Below, in pieces: positions 23,977 to 36,176 of a stretch of DNA of 64,000 bases. The DNA lies in the NCBI GenBank assembly GCA_002914805.1, contig JXTB01000196.1:1-64000 (forward strand), read 5' to 3'. The notes beneath the pieces are model-generated. The model ran no database searches, was not told where the DNA came from, and saw only the letters and a program-made list of their open reading frames with translations. Position 1 is the first letter of the stretch; every line of letters begins with the position of its first letter. This DNA is from Parasponia andersonii. Lineage: Eukaryota > Streptophyta > Magnoliopsida > Rosales > Cannabaceae. Made by a program: the position numbers and the translations under genes.

Positions 23977-25542
23977 TTAGACAAAATCTACATTTATATA
24001 CCTAATCTTTTTTTTTGAGACGATAATAATATTTTTTGTCTAAATCTTATAGCAACCGTCAAATTTCTCTGTTAAATATTACCTCGTGTCTTATCTTATA
24101 GCAACCGTCAAATTTCTCTGTTAAATATTACCTCAGCAGACACGTGTTGCTTTCTAAGGTTAATTGCAATTTAAAAATATAAAAAAATTAATAAAATATT
24201 TAAAAATGAAAAAGAAATTCAAAAATAAAAGAAATAAGCTTTAAATTCAAATAAATTATAAATAAATAAAAATAAACTCAAAGTCAAATTTTTACTGCAA
24301 TTTTAGTTATTTGATTCTCGACAAAGTGCAGAAAAAGGAAAAATTGAAATTGTATTCATTTCAATAGAGATCAAGATCCTGTAGATTTATCCAAGTTCAA
24401 CCATATCATAATTTGATTGAAGTTCCTTGCTTTGCAAAGATCAAAATGATTTCTCCAGAATAATTCTCAAATTCCCATCATAGTCTGTATGTTTTTTGCT
24501 CGCCATAGCTAGAAGATGAACTTGTAGTGTGGGTACATTTATTTAGGAGTAAGATAGAGTGAATTCATGTATAGATTCTTACCTATTTTTGAGAATTTAA
24601 TCTTACAATTCTTATCGAAGATAATTGGCCTCGAAAATGGCTTTAGTTGATATCACCAAAACTTGCCCCGACTCCATTCAACAGGTAAAAAATCCAACAC
24701 TTCAATACATATATTTGTGAAATTCGAAACAAGTTTATGTTGATGGTTGTTGTAATTTTATTCTGTACTGAGACATTAAATGGGTATAGGGGAAAAAAGG
24801 ATGATATTGTCATAATCAATACTTCAAATGCAAAATAAGTTAGAAGTAGCTTGAAAACTACATATGGATTTCTTGGACTGGAAGTGCAAGGCGGTGACAG
24901 ACACAACGGTGTCGTCTTCCACTACTACCTCAGTAGTGGAGGAGGCCCACCCCGATTCGCAGCCGCGAAGATGACGAGGACGAATCTCGAGCTTCCATAT
25001 ATATATATTGTCATCTATAAAAATCACACAGCTGAATAAGCAAAACTTAGGATTCGAAGTAGAGCACAATCCCTTGCCCAAACTAGAATTGATGACGGGA
25101 TCACTATGGCCACCATTAAAAGAGTCATGGTTGCCGCAATCCTCGTATAATCGAATAACACCATCCGAAGCGAAATTGAGCCCGAGTTGGTTCGACCTGA
25201 CAATACAGACGCCATAATTACAAGGATAAGAAATGCTAATGGGTTCTTCTCTAATTTTAATGGTGGACCAGTCGATATAAAGAGAGTGAGAAGAAGAGGA
25301 TAATTTTTTATGTTCTTCTTTGTTTTCTAAATTTATTTGATTTACTTTCGTTTTCATTTACATTTTCTAATTTTTGATGATTTTTATATAATTTTAGAAT
25401 GGCCTAATATCTCATATGTTGACACGTGTATAATGAGGTAGTATTTAACCGAAAAATTTGACGATCGTTACAAAATTTGGACGAAAGTTATTATTATCGT
25501 CAGAAAAAAAAAAAGGGGTATATAAGTATAAATTTTGACTAA
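23977..25542. mobile_element. non-autonomous element with long terminal inverted repeats (MULE-like)
   Basis: The left end (TTAGACAAAATCTACATTTA ... GACGATAATAAT ... CCGTCAAATTTCTCTGTTAA ... TACCTC, 23977-24085) recurs inverted at the right end (25425-25542). TIRs of about 110 bp suggest a Mutator-like element. In the left TIR a 49 bp unit is duplicated (starts 24044 and 24093). The 1.3 kb interior is GC-richer than the flanks and holds a 177-codon minus-strand frame (25357-24824) beginning MKTKVNQINLENKEEHKKLS; it resembles nothing I know and may be captured host sequence or chance. No transposase. Flanking 9 bp duplications could not be seen. Confidence 0.6.
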
Positions 25543-26229
25543 GAATGGATACTGTTGCTGCAATTTCCTCTTCCTTTGTTAATCTGAAAAGTGTCTTATC
25601 CTGGTAGAGTAGAAAAACGTGTTGACCTAGTAGATGATTGGAATTAAGGCGATTTTACCATGCATTATTGCAAGGGATTAAGTAATCTAATGAAGTTAAC
25701 TTGGATGCAATGCATTGGAGAAAAACCTAGTTTTGTGTCTTTGAATATAATATATATCTTGTATACATATAGGAATAAAATGAAAAAAGAAAAAGAATCA
25801 AGCGAGGCAAAAAGATATATCAAAATTTTCTAAAAGAAAAAATAGAAAAGAAAGACGGCAATGACAAATGAAAAAGTTCTATATTGATTAAAAGGATTGA
25901 GCAAATCTTTCATATTTTTCCGGTAGATTGGGTTATAAACTAGAGGAATACTAAAGCCTAAATGCATTTTTTTTTATACTCTACCCTAGTTATATCTAGT
26001 TATATGTAGATTTTACTATTCAGTTTCATTTTTTTGCCTTAAAACGAGGGAAAAATTAATAAAAAGATAATGAAAAAGAAATATACCTAGTCAGAGGAGA
26101 GCATGAACCTGACCTCTCAAGGTATAAACAAATCTAAATCAACAAAACCTAAAACTCGATTTTGTAATACAAACCTCGTAAACTAGAGAAGAAATAAAAG
26201 GAGTTGACTATTACTAAGTCGGACGAACA
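25543..26229. other. intergenic DNA
   Basis: No gene; the right part grades into the LINE fragment. Confidence 0.4.
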
Positions 26230-26850
26230 AAAGATGGGGCTCTCAAAACCAGGAGATTTACAACTTGATTACCCTATCGATAAATATGAAAAATCATAAA
26301 TTCCATATTGGTAATGTAATTCAGAATCTTGGTCTAAGATGGCTGCCAACAAATAGGAACTTTAAGAGATCTAGTCATCAAAAGCGAGATAACATAAACA
26401 GATTCACTCCCAAACTATATACGCTTCCAATTGTATCTCCAAGCAAATTTTATAGTATGAATCATAATTGCCAATTCTGCCTCAAAAGCATATCCCACAC
26501 CAAGTGGAATTGAAAAACACTCATGAAGAAAACCTCTTTGAGTATGAAAAATATTAGAGCATCCTAAGATACTCAAGACACTAAAAGCTGAACCATCAGT
26601 ATTGACTTTCAACCACCAATAAGGAGGTGGTCGTCAAATGACCTCAACAATATCGGGAGGCTTTCTTGGCCTACCCTTGACTTGAAGTTGCCTAAGAATC
26701 AGCAATTCAGTAACAAAGTTGAACATAATAGTAGAAATCAAAGATTCAACCTTACGAATTGACCGCAATAGAAGAATCAATGCAATAGAAAATGTAGGCT
26801 TCTTATCCTCAAAACTAATAAATTCTGAAGATACCAGATGATCCAAAAAA
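26230..26850 (-). mobile_element. LINE (L1-type) ORF2 C-terminal fragment with RNase H
   Basis: Minus-strand reading gives LILRQLQVKGRPRKPPDIVE, then after a short break KVNTDGSAFSVLSILG and the PLGVGYAFEAELAIMIHTI segment: the C-terminal RNase H (RVT_3) domain of plant non-LTR retrotransposons, including the first catalytic Asp (NTDG) and the Glu of FEAEL. The remainder towards 26230 continues in degraded frames with several stops and shifts (remnants of SRSLKVPICWQPS-like sequence). Heavily 5'-truncated dead copy. Confidence 0.75.
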
Positions 26851-26855
26851 CAAAA

Positions 26856-27030
26856 AATGACATAAAAATATCATGATTTTTAATTAATCTGCAAAATATA
26901 ACCTGATTTTTGAACTCATGTAAGTTAATACCCCAATACTTACAATTCCTATAAATTAATATCCTGATTTTGAATTATGTAAATTAATACTTTAACAATT
27001 ACAATTCTTATAAATTAATACCCGACTTTT

Positions 27031-27065
<35 letters not shown>

Positions 27066-28010
27066 CTATCATGAGCAACGACGAAGCCCACCTTGGGCCC
27101 AAGGGAACTTTTCGAAATTTTCATTTTCATTATAAAAATATTCAATTATATCCTTTGTTTACCCTTCCCAAAATTTTTAATAACGTAAAGTTCACTTCGT
27201 ATTTCATAAAAAAATTCAATAATGCCTGTCATTTGTCCTATTGAATTTTATGATTTTTAAAGTTTAGTTATATTATTATTACATAATTAATTTTTTCACA
27301 CTTATGTGAATAATTTTTCTTTAGACTTCATTTTAAAATATCTTTTAAACATATTCATATTGACTATGTGTATTTCAAAATTATCATTTTTAGATTGCCG
27401 GCCCTAAATTATATTATGCAATTACAAGTCAATTTGAAAGGAAAAAAAAAAAAGAAATATAAAGAGCAAAAAGGAGAGGCAAAAAAAAATTAAATTTAAT
27501 ATTAGATTTTTCCTCCCTATGAGAAATATTTCTGGCTCCGTCACTGATCATGAGTAAGTTAAAATAATAACCTTTTTACCTCTAATTCCTAATTTTTTCT
27601 TATTTTTCTATCTTAAATGAAAAGTTAAATAAACTAAATATAAAATGTTTTTTCAGAAATTTTATTAGTATTTAACAAGTTTATATTAAGTTAATGAGGG
27701 GTATAACCTTCATTTTAACATTAAAACCAGTTAATTGGACATCAATACAAAGTTACACAAATTTCAAATGTCAAAGTACTAATTTGTAGGATTTCAAAAG
27801 TTAAGGCATTGATTTGAAGGATTTCAAAAATTCATACTATTAAATTGCATAAATTCAAAAGTCAGAGTATTAATTTTGGAATTATTCAAAAATTATGGTA
27901 TTAATTTGCAAAATTTTAAAAATTGCGGTTTTAATTACAAAAATCAAAAATCAAGATATTTTTTTTGTAGAAAAATTGAAACTTGACAGCGAGGGTATTT
28001 TTATGTCATT
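26856..28010. mobile_element. fold-back element with tandem-repeat arms
   Basis: Outer ends AATGACATAAAAATATC (26856) and, inverted, AATGACATAAAAATACC (28010). Each arm is a string of degenerate 25-40 bp units (AATTAATACCCTGATTTTTG-like on the left; their inverse, e.g. CAAAAGTTAAGGCATTGATT, on the right), separated by about 700 bp containing a long T tract (27030-27059). Non-coding. Related arms occur in the elements at 32464 and 51716. Confidence 0.6.
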
Positions 28011-28454
28011 GTCTCCATATTTTAACAATATAACAATCTATATGTTAGTAATAAGTCTAAAGAGTGTACAAGCTACAAAAGATTAATTAATAGATATAAC
28101 TGATTATATATTATTGTGTAAATAATGGCATACTTTTTGAGTTGTGTAAATTCAATAAAATTGCTCTTTATTGAAATTTTAGATTTATTGTATTTTAGAG
28201 ATAATTTTCTATAGTGTTATTAACAAATTTCTATTGAATAGAAGTAAATAATATCTTAAAGTAAGCCATGAATCTAAATAATTGCATTCTAAAGCCATAT
28301 CGAAATAGAAAGTTTCGTTAATAAAATAGCATATGTATCGCTTTGTTAATGGAACGAAAATACGATAATGTTTTAAAGAAAAAAGCACCGCTTTGTTAAT
28401 GAAACGAAAACACGATAATTTTTTAAAGAAAAAAGTACGCTAATGCTTTCATAG
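28011..28454. other. intergenic DNA with a small local duplication
   Basis: CGCTTTGTTAATG-AACGAAAA-ACGATAAT-TTTTAAAGAAAA occurs twice (about 28338-28384 and 28388-28434). No gene. Confidence 0.5.
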
Positions 28455-28588
28455 AGGAATGGACTAGCTTAGCGAGTGAGGTAGGAATTAGTTATTAGGT
28501 CGGGAGTTTAACTCTTATGATACATAAATTATTCTCACTTTTATATAATATATAGAGGTCACTAGTGAAGCCTCATTTAAAAAAAATG
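28455..28588 (+). mobile_element. tRNA-derived SINE (short)
   Basis: A-box-like GACTAGCTTAGCGAGTGAGG followed by B-box-like GGTCGGGAGTTTAACTC, a short body (AGGTCACTAGTGAAGCCTC) and terminal A run. About 135 bp; target duplication not convincing. Confidence 0.5.
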
Positions 28589-29097
28589 ATTTATCCTAAT
28601 ATCCCCAATTCGCTGGCCTACTATCACCTCAAAAAATTATCTTTCTTTCCTAAAACCAGAAACATGTTATGTCATTTGGTTTCATTAAAATAATATTACT
28701 AAAAATAAGAGACATGTGTGTTTTCATAATAAGCGACAGTTTAGTGCTAGAGATACCAAAAATTTGCACTAAAAAGTTAAATAAATAATGTGGTATTATT
28801 TTCAATCACATAAATAATATGGTCCAATTTTGAGATAGAATATGGTTGAAAAATGATATCGCCTCATTTAATATAATTTTTTAATTGTAAATTTGTAGTA
28901 TCCTAGTATTACTCTTTCTATAAATTACTATATAACCCTTTTATTTTAAGTGATATATTGTTCTAAGTAAACTACACGTTTTATCGGATCATATTTAGGA
29001 CAAGAAGACATGAAACATGTTATTTTCCGACAAAAGGGAACGATAAATCGTTTATCAAGTATGATTGCAATATAAAACCACACAGTGATCCCATCAG

Positions 29098-29155
<58 letters not shown>

Positions 29156-31489
29156 GACATTGTGTTTTATGGTTGATGTTGTTTAATGTTTGCCTGTACA
29201 TGTAAAACTACATGTTTTGCAATATAGAATAAACCATATATGTTGTTTATTTTGCGTGCTAAGCTCTTTATTATTTGGGTAAAACCTACTTTTAGGCCTC
29301 AATTTTAGGCCAAATCATATATTAGTCCCGACTTTTGAAACAACCCAATTGAGTACCCAATCCATCAAAATTTCCCAAATTTGTTCTTTTCATTAATGAA
29401 ACATCAAAAATTGACGGAGTGTGTCATGTGTTAGGTAAAATACTTTTATTTTATCATTCTTTTCTTCCTCATTTAATACCGGATGAGTAAAGGTTAGGAT
29501 TTTACCTTGAAATCTCTAATATAATGATTCATGAAGCAAATAAGGGCATTCATTGCCTCTAATTTTTCAAACTATCAAATCTAATGGTTCATCAAGCAAA
29601 GAAAAGCATTTATTGGCCTCATTTGATGGGTTGGAGTACTTCTCTTCTTCACCATGTAATAGGCGATTACTTCAATTCTAGTTCTCCTTTTATGTTTGAC
29701 GAAGCGAAAGAGTTGAGCAGAGGAGAAAATTGGGGGAAGAAAGGCAAAATGGAGGTAATTGGGTGAAAAGGGAGGGGGGCAAAAAAAGAGAGAAGAGGAC
29801 AATAGAGTTTATTGTTTCACCCAGATTATCTCATATGTGACATGAAAGGATGAAATTTTCGGAAAACTATGTATTTCTCTCATCAAACACTGTTAAAAAA
29901 ATATCTGAATTTTGAAAATTATTTAAAAATTGATCCTTTTTCATATTTAGTATATCAAAATATATTGATTTATTTTTTAAAAAATGATTCATTTTTTTAA
30001 AAGTTTATTTAACTTTTCAAATATTGATTTACTTTATAAAAAGTGGATCAGCTGAAAAACAGACATTTATTAAAATAAAATTATAAAATGGTCATTTATT
30101 AAATTAATGTAAAAGACAGTCATTTTTTAAATTGATCTTAAGGAAAAAAAAAAAAGGCCATTTCTTATGAATACTCTTAATAATTTGGTCTTACGTAAGT
30201 TATTTTTCGAAAACATTTATAAAAAGTCACTTCTTAAATAAAATTAAAAAAAAGAAAGAAAAAACCTATCCAGGTTCATTTCTTGTTATTTGCTGTGAAG
30301 GGTATATAACTATCTACTTTTTCAGCGTACTTGGATAAATACCTGATTTTGTTTTTCAGATTTATATTCTTTTTGAGAGATATATACCATGTGTATAATT
30401 GTATCTTGTATAGCATAATATTATATATACATAAATTATACCTAAAAAAATGAATCACGTAGGTATATATTTCTACTTTCAATGTTACCACACGTATTCA
30501 TTCATGTATACCTAGAAATGGGTAAAATTAAAAAAGGAAAAAAAAAAGCACTTATTTATCCAAAAATGATTTTTCAAAAGAAAAAAAGTATTGGATTTGG
30601 GTCAAATTTCCTCTTACGTGCTATAATGCGCTATTGTCAAAGAAAAGGACACGGTTAGGACTAACTTCGGCCAAAATGACTTTGTTTGTAAATTGTTTTG
30701 AGAAATAATATTTTTAAGAGTGTGAGGAAAGCTTTGGCCTATAGTTCTTAATCATGAAAAAAAAAAAAAAGAAAAAAACCATTTTAGGCCTAGAATAATC
30801 GAAGGGTTTCCAACAATTCTAAAAATATCATTTTTTCAAAAAACAAAAATCACAAAAGGGAAATTAGGGAGAACGCTGCAATTTAATAAAAAAAGAGCAA
30901 GTATACTTTACCTATCTCTATAATCTTGTATGGTATTTTTCAGAGAAATGTTAATTTCCCTTATAATTTGTTCGTTCTAAATCATTCCTGAGCTCCAGTC
31001 GTCGTCTTCTCTAGCTCCATTGTCAGAATTTTTCTGTGGCAATCCTCTGCACTAAAACTTCTAGTATTTTGGGTAAATGATAGGAAAGACTTGCATCATC
31101 CAAATGGTTGTGGGTTGCTATTAAAATTTAGAACGGCACTTTTAAGAATTTGATTTAGCATGGAGGAGATGGAGAAAGCATCATGTTCAGTTCTGGAAGA
31201 AGAAAAACAAAAGCAAGAGTATTATGCAGTTCTATTGTTTGGTTCATTTATCTGGGCCTCAACTAAAAGCCCATTCTATCTAAGCTCATTTCTTTAAGAG
31301 CATTTGTATAGATGTTTTTCTTTGTTTTTTTTTTTTTTCTTTTAACTCATTTCTGGTTTAGTCCTAATTAATTCCGTCGTGAATATTTCAAACTTGAAGA
31401 TGTTCTAATTTAATGCATGTAATTCTATTCCATATTATATGATTGGAAAACCATACTAATTCTTTTTTCTTTCTTCAAACAATAGTAAT
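28589..31489. other. long AT-rich intergenic stretch
   Basis: Nothing codes convincingly. Contains a pure (TA)n microsatellite at about 29101-29151, an imperfect 60 bp duplication near 29527-29610 (ATGAAGCAAA-AAGG-CATT), and AT-rich degenerate repeats at 29930-30130. An ATG-led frame at about 31160 (MEEMEKASCSVLEEEKQKQE) is short and unsupported. Confidence 0.4.
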
Positions 31490-32310
31490 AGTAATATTGG
31501 TAATCAAAAACTAGATTCCAATAACTAAACTGGTAATGGTAACCAAAAGTCATTTCCAAATTGGTAGTAGTAACCATAAATCATAGATTAGTATATAAAG
31601 TAGTAATTAGTAACTAAATTGGTAACCATAAAATAAGTAACCAAATTAGTAGTTGTAATGAAAAATCAAAAACTAGTAATCAAAATGAATATGCTAACTA
31701 GAAATTATAATTTAAAACTAGAAACTAACGACTAAAATGGTAACTAGAAAATAGAAACCAAAGTGGTAACCAATCACTATTCTCTGTAACTACCCACCAA
31801 TTTAGAAACCAATAAGCAAATTGGTAATTGGTAACTTTTTTAACTAGTAATGAAATTAGTCATTGGTAATCAATAATTAGTAAGCAATCTAATAAATACT
31901 AAATTAACCAATCATTAGTAACTAATAACTATATCAGGTACTAAAAAAATTAATGGCTAAAAAAAAAAAGAAGCAAGAAAAAGAAACAAAAAAATGTTTC
32001 AGTGGCTCAGTAAGAAAGGGAAAAAAAAAAGAAAAAAAATTTAAAAACAAAATAGATGAACTAGGAACCCAAATTAGTAGTCAGTAATTAGTATATATAT
32101 TAATTGGTAACTAGTAATTAATTCCAAATTGGTAACTTGTAACCAATAACCACTAACCAATTCTAAATTGGTAACTAGTGGAATTGGTAATTGGTAATTA
32201 GTAACCAATTCTAAATCACTAACTAGTGGAATTGATTACTTGTTATTAGTTACTGATTACTAATTATTAGTTACCAATTCTGAATTGGTAACTAGTAACT
32301 ATTTTGTTTT
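31490..32310. repeat. degenerate GGTAACTAGTAACC minisatellite
   Basis: Units such as AAATTGGTAACTAGTAAC and AACCAATTCTAAATTGGTAA repeat throughout, interrupted at about 31950-32060 by A-rich sequence. It is the inverse-orientation counterpart of the array at 1100-2090, about 30 kb away. Old and divergent. Confidence 0.6.
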
Positions 32311-32463
32311 AATAATTGTAGCTCATTGTCCCTAAGAAAGGGAAAAAGGAAAAAAAAAAAAAAAAGGAGGGGAAATGAACGAAAAGAAGGTTAAAGAAGG
32401 AAAAATGGGACCAAAAAAATAAGAAAAGGATACCAGATAAACTAGTAACTAATTAAAAAAAAA

Positions 32464-32826
32464 GGTAAACTGTAAAAAAATACCCTCAAGTTTGAGTGTT
32501 TTGTAATTTAAATCTTGAAGTTTAGACTCTGCAAAATAATACCCTGATATTAAGATTTTTTGAAAATTAATACCCTAGCTAGACTTTTTGACCAATTTTA
32601 ACAACTAAAAAATAATAATATCTTCTATTAAAACTAGATTAATCCTTATTCTTCTTCTTAATTTTAAGGATATTATTATATTTTATCAGTTAAAATTATT
32701 CAAAAAGTCAACTCAGGGTATTAATTTTCAGAAATTCTTATCTCAAGATATTATTTTGCACAATCCAAATTTCGGAGTTTAAATTATAGAACACACAAAC
32801 CTTAGGATATTTTTGTGTAGTTATCT
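32464..32826. mobile_element. fold-back MITE (family 2)
   Basis: About 360 bp near-palindrome. Left GGTAAACTGTAAAAAAATAC ... CTGCAAAATAATACCCTGA and right, inverted, GATAACTACACAAAAATATC ... TGTGCAAAATAATATCTTG match over roughly 150 bp, around a short centre with ATAATATCTTCTATTAAAAC. The same family occupies intron 2 of the first ankyrin gene. Confidence 0.7.
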
Positions 32827-33345
32827 CTCAAAAAATTGTATTTTATTACTTTTGAAAATTGAAATTACTCAACTTTATCTTGCAGAGAAATTATGCTCCT
32901 TATATCCCTTAAAAGAAAAAAAAAAAGAATGAAACATTTGTGGTCCTCCAAAAAAAGGGGTTATTAATGGTAATACACCTCGAACTATTGAATGAGTATT
33001 ATTTTGCCTCCTAAATTTCAAATTTACATATTAACAGTTCCGAACTTTTAATATTTTTCAAAAATAGTCCAAACTAAGCTTCTATCAATTTTCAAACTTA
33101 GTCACGTGTTGACCATGTGATGAGTGATTCTAGAAAATAATACATAAAATCGTATACGATCTAAAAAAATATACAATTCTAAAAAATAATACATAAAATT
33201 GTATATGACCTAAGAGTATTTTGAGAATTTTATAATTATTTTAAATAAAAATAATTTTTTATTTTATGAAAAATTAATATTATTCTTCTTTAAAAAATAT
33301 GTTTATTCAAAAGGGCCAAAAAGATTGGCACTAATCAGCCCGTAA

Positions 33346-33532
33346 GGTCATGGAATCAACTAGACCCAAACGTTAAACAAAATATAATAAAATTAGCACT
33401 AAAGAAAATACAACTAGAATTAATAACCATGAAGAGTAAAAGTCAAGTATGGCATTAATTCTAGTTGTATTTTCTTTAGTGCTAATTTTATTATATTTTG
33501 TTTAATGTTTGCGTCTAGTTGAATCCATGACC
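33346..33532. repeat. near-perfect hairpin at the fold-back centre
   Basis: Arms 33346-33424 and 33454-33532 (about 79 bp each, containing GCACTAAAGAAAATACAACT and its complement) face each other around a ~29 bp loop. A transcript would fold into a long stem, a possible small-RNA source. One arm with the loop recurs at 36418-36530. Confidence 0.8.
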
Positions 33533-34109
33533 TTAGAGACTAATTATGTCTCAATCCAAAATCTGGGCTAGTGGTAGAAGGGAAATTTCGCAAGGATGAG
33601 AAATTCCTTGATTTATTTAAAAAGCATCTAAAAAGTTTTAGTTTTATAAAACAATCCATTTTTAAATAAAATGTTTGGAATTCCGTCCCGTGAACCTCTT
33701 CCACAGTTCGTATACGCCATTAAACATAGATCGAAAAAATACCGAAAAAAACATAAATCAAATATATGTTTAAGCATCATCATCATCTACGTCAGAACAA
33801 ACACCATAATGGCATACATGAGTTCACAGACAAAAGTAGAATGTAATAATCTTGGTTCAATACTAAAACAAAACTCAAACAGTCCAAACACTACAACAAC
33901 ACGCTTTAAGCATTATCAAGATAACGAGCTACAATCCCGATGGCCTCTTACTCCTCTTGATCTCCAAAATCCTACTGGACATCACCTGAGGAGGAGAGGA
34001 AGGGAGTGAGCATAAAATGCCCAGTAGGAAAACAGTTACCTCGATCGAAAACATTTTAGTGATGAAAAGTTCCTGCATGGTTAGTTTAAATCTAATACAT
34101 ATATATATA

Positions 34110-34345
34110 GGTTGCCAATCCAATAGGTATTTTTTTTTACCTATGGGTAGGTATTTTTTTTTAGTCGTTGGATCACCATTAGATGGTGATCCAATGACTA
34201 TAATGAAGTGCATGAAAAAACGTGCATCATTAATGCTCTTTCTCTCTCTTACTTTTTACAATAAAAAAATGTGCATGCAAAATTTTCATTGGCCAAATTG
34301 ATACCTATGCATAGGTAAAAAAAAAATACCTACTGGATTGGTGCC
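34110..34345. mobile_element. MITE family 1, copy B (reference copy)
   Basis: Best-preserved copy: left end GGTTGCCAATCCAATAGGTA plus poly(T) and ACCTATGGGTAGG; right end TACCTACTGGATTGGTGCC. Inner TTGGATCACCATTAGATGG is itself palindromic (ATCACCATTAGATGGTGAT). 236 bp, between (AT)n tracts, inside the solo LTR. Confidence 0.75.
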
Positions 34346-35718
34346 AGAATTCCACGTATATATATATATATATGTATATATGTATATGAAGCAGTATGAT
34401 CAAAACCATCAATCCATATGCACATGATACAAATCAACTCATACCTATGAGCTCACATCCTCTCATCTGTGGAAACCCAGGATAATGACACTAAGTGTAC
34501 CTAACAGTCTCCTTGACACCTAAGTCTATACCCGGAGGGGATACCCATATGTCGCCTACCAAACCTGGAGTGGCAACCGAATTTCCTACGCCTACCAAAT
34601 AGGGAGATAATCAGAAGTAACAAAACTCCGCATATGTTTACAGACTCTACACCGACGGTGGGGTACGCAGCACCACACTGTAAACCCACGATTCTAACAC
34701 GGTGCTCATGTATGATCTTATGACACGTGCAATACAAAATTGAAGTGTGAAAATAATCGTGCTCTGGTTTTTCAATAAAATAAGTATATCAGGTTTTTAT
34801 AGAAAAAAAAATGCAATATAACGGCCTTATTTTGATATACCCAAAATAATCTGCACTCAGAAAATCCCCAGAGCAATATAGTATATATGTATATCGTACC
34901 ATCGCAATCCATCACATATGTTCAAAAAATTCAAAAACCATATTTGTTCTCATATGTTGCAAAAATTAAGTTTTATTTGAAAATAGTATAAAAACAAAGG
35001 TAACTGAATCCCTACCTCACAAGAATAGCGATACCACACTATTGAATCCTCAAGGTATCGTTGACGATCGTCCGGAGGGTCGGGAACCAATTCCAAGCTC
35101 TCGATCATCCTCTTGCGAAAAATAAACTTCTCAACGGAGTTTTAAATCCATAAACGGACTTCTTCACTAAATTCCTAGCACCCAAGATAGCTAGATTAGA
35201 CATATAACTTGTCCAATTCAGGTCCTGGCACACACCAGACTAATGGCACACAAATCGAGACAAATCTTAGCCGTCCGATTTTGATTTTTGTGTCGATCAC
35301 CAAACATAGGTAATATATATATATATATATATATATCAAACTTCTCCATTTTTCGAGTACAATCCAAAAATAACAACAAAACACGATCCAACGACCAGAT
35401 TAAAAAGTCAAACTTAAACTCAAAATATCCAAAAATGGCAACTTTTGATTCGGGCAATATGGGGTTAAGATATATATACTTTGATAATCCTCTCGACGAG
35501 ACGAATCCAATGAGCCTGGTTAGAGGTCAAATGGTGGTCGGAATCATGGCCGACAACGAAATCTCCAAAACAGCTCACTCTCTCTTCTCTGGTAACGGCA
35601 TCTTCTTCGGTGGCAGCAGCTGGTCAGTGTCGACTTGGCGTGGCACGGGGGGGCTCTGTCGGTGGTCTGCTCGGGCGGACGACGGCGGGAGGTGGCACGA
35701 CCTTTTTCTTCTCTTTCA

Positions 35719-35720
<2 letters not shown>

Positions 35721-35793
<73 letters not shown>
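35721..35793. repeat. (GA)n microsatellite
   Basis: About 36 GA units with one AAAG interruption, within the solo LTR. It produces a spurious long open frame (35288-35821). Confidence 0.9.
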
Positions 35794-36176
35794 ATCAGGT
35801 GAGGGAGAGAGAGAGAGGTGAGTGGGAAGATAAACCCACGTGAGTGGTCATATAGGACTGTGCAAATTTATAAAAATTTGAATTATAGTCCCCTGTTCCC
35901 AAACTTCATTAATTCAATCATCAAAATTAATTGTAATTTAGTCCTTCCTCAATAAATTTTTGCAAATTAATTCACCCAATATAATACCCGAAATTTGATA
36001 AAATGTTCAAATTACCCTCCTAAAAATCCAAGTTTTTATAGATTAGTGCTAATAATTTTTTTTTACCCTTCTTTTAATAATGAATAAAAATATATTTTTA
36101 AGAATAATATTGATTTCTCACAAAATAAAAATATTTTAATTAAAATAATTATAAAAATTCTCAAAATACTCTTAGG

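Larger units (their letters stand above)
33547..36040 (-). mobile_element. gypsy-type solo LTR, minus orientation
   Basis: About 2.5 kb flanked by AATTA (33542-33546) and GATTA (36041-36045), a near-match 5 bp target duplication inside the fold-back element: the host sequence GGCTGATTAGTGCTAAT seen intact at 36538-36554 is exactly what is split here. Minus-strand motifs such as GATCGTCAACGATACCTTGA and a long leader fit a Tekay-like plant LTR. It contains a MITE (34110-34345) and a (GA)n tract. No internal coding region; an inactive fossil. Age cannot be estimated without its partner LTR. Confidence 0.6.

Noticed and set aside
24824-25357. 177-codon minus frame as a host gene
   Set aside because: Sits inside long terminal inverted repeats and has no recognisable domain, so treated as element interior rather than an independent gene.
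33671-34301. Several 90-110 codon frames
   Set aside because: Lie in solo LTR and MITE sequence; frames cross element boundaries.
35288-35821. 177-codon plus-strand frame ending in RERERE
   Set aside because: Produced by an AT microsatellite and a (GA)n tract inside a solo LTR; no domain and no plausible gene structure.
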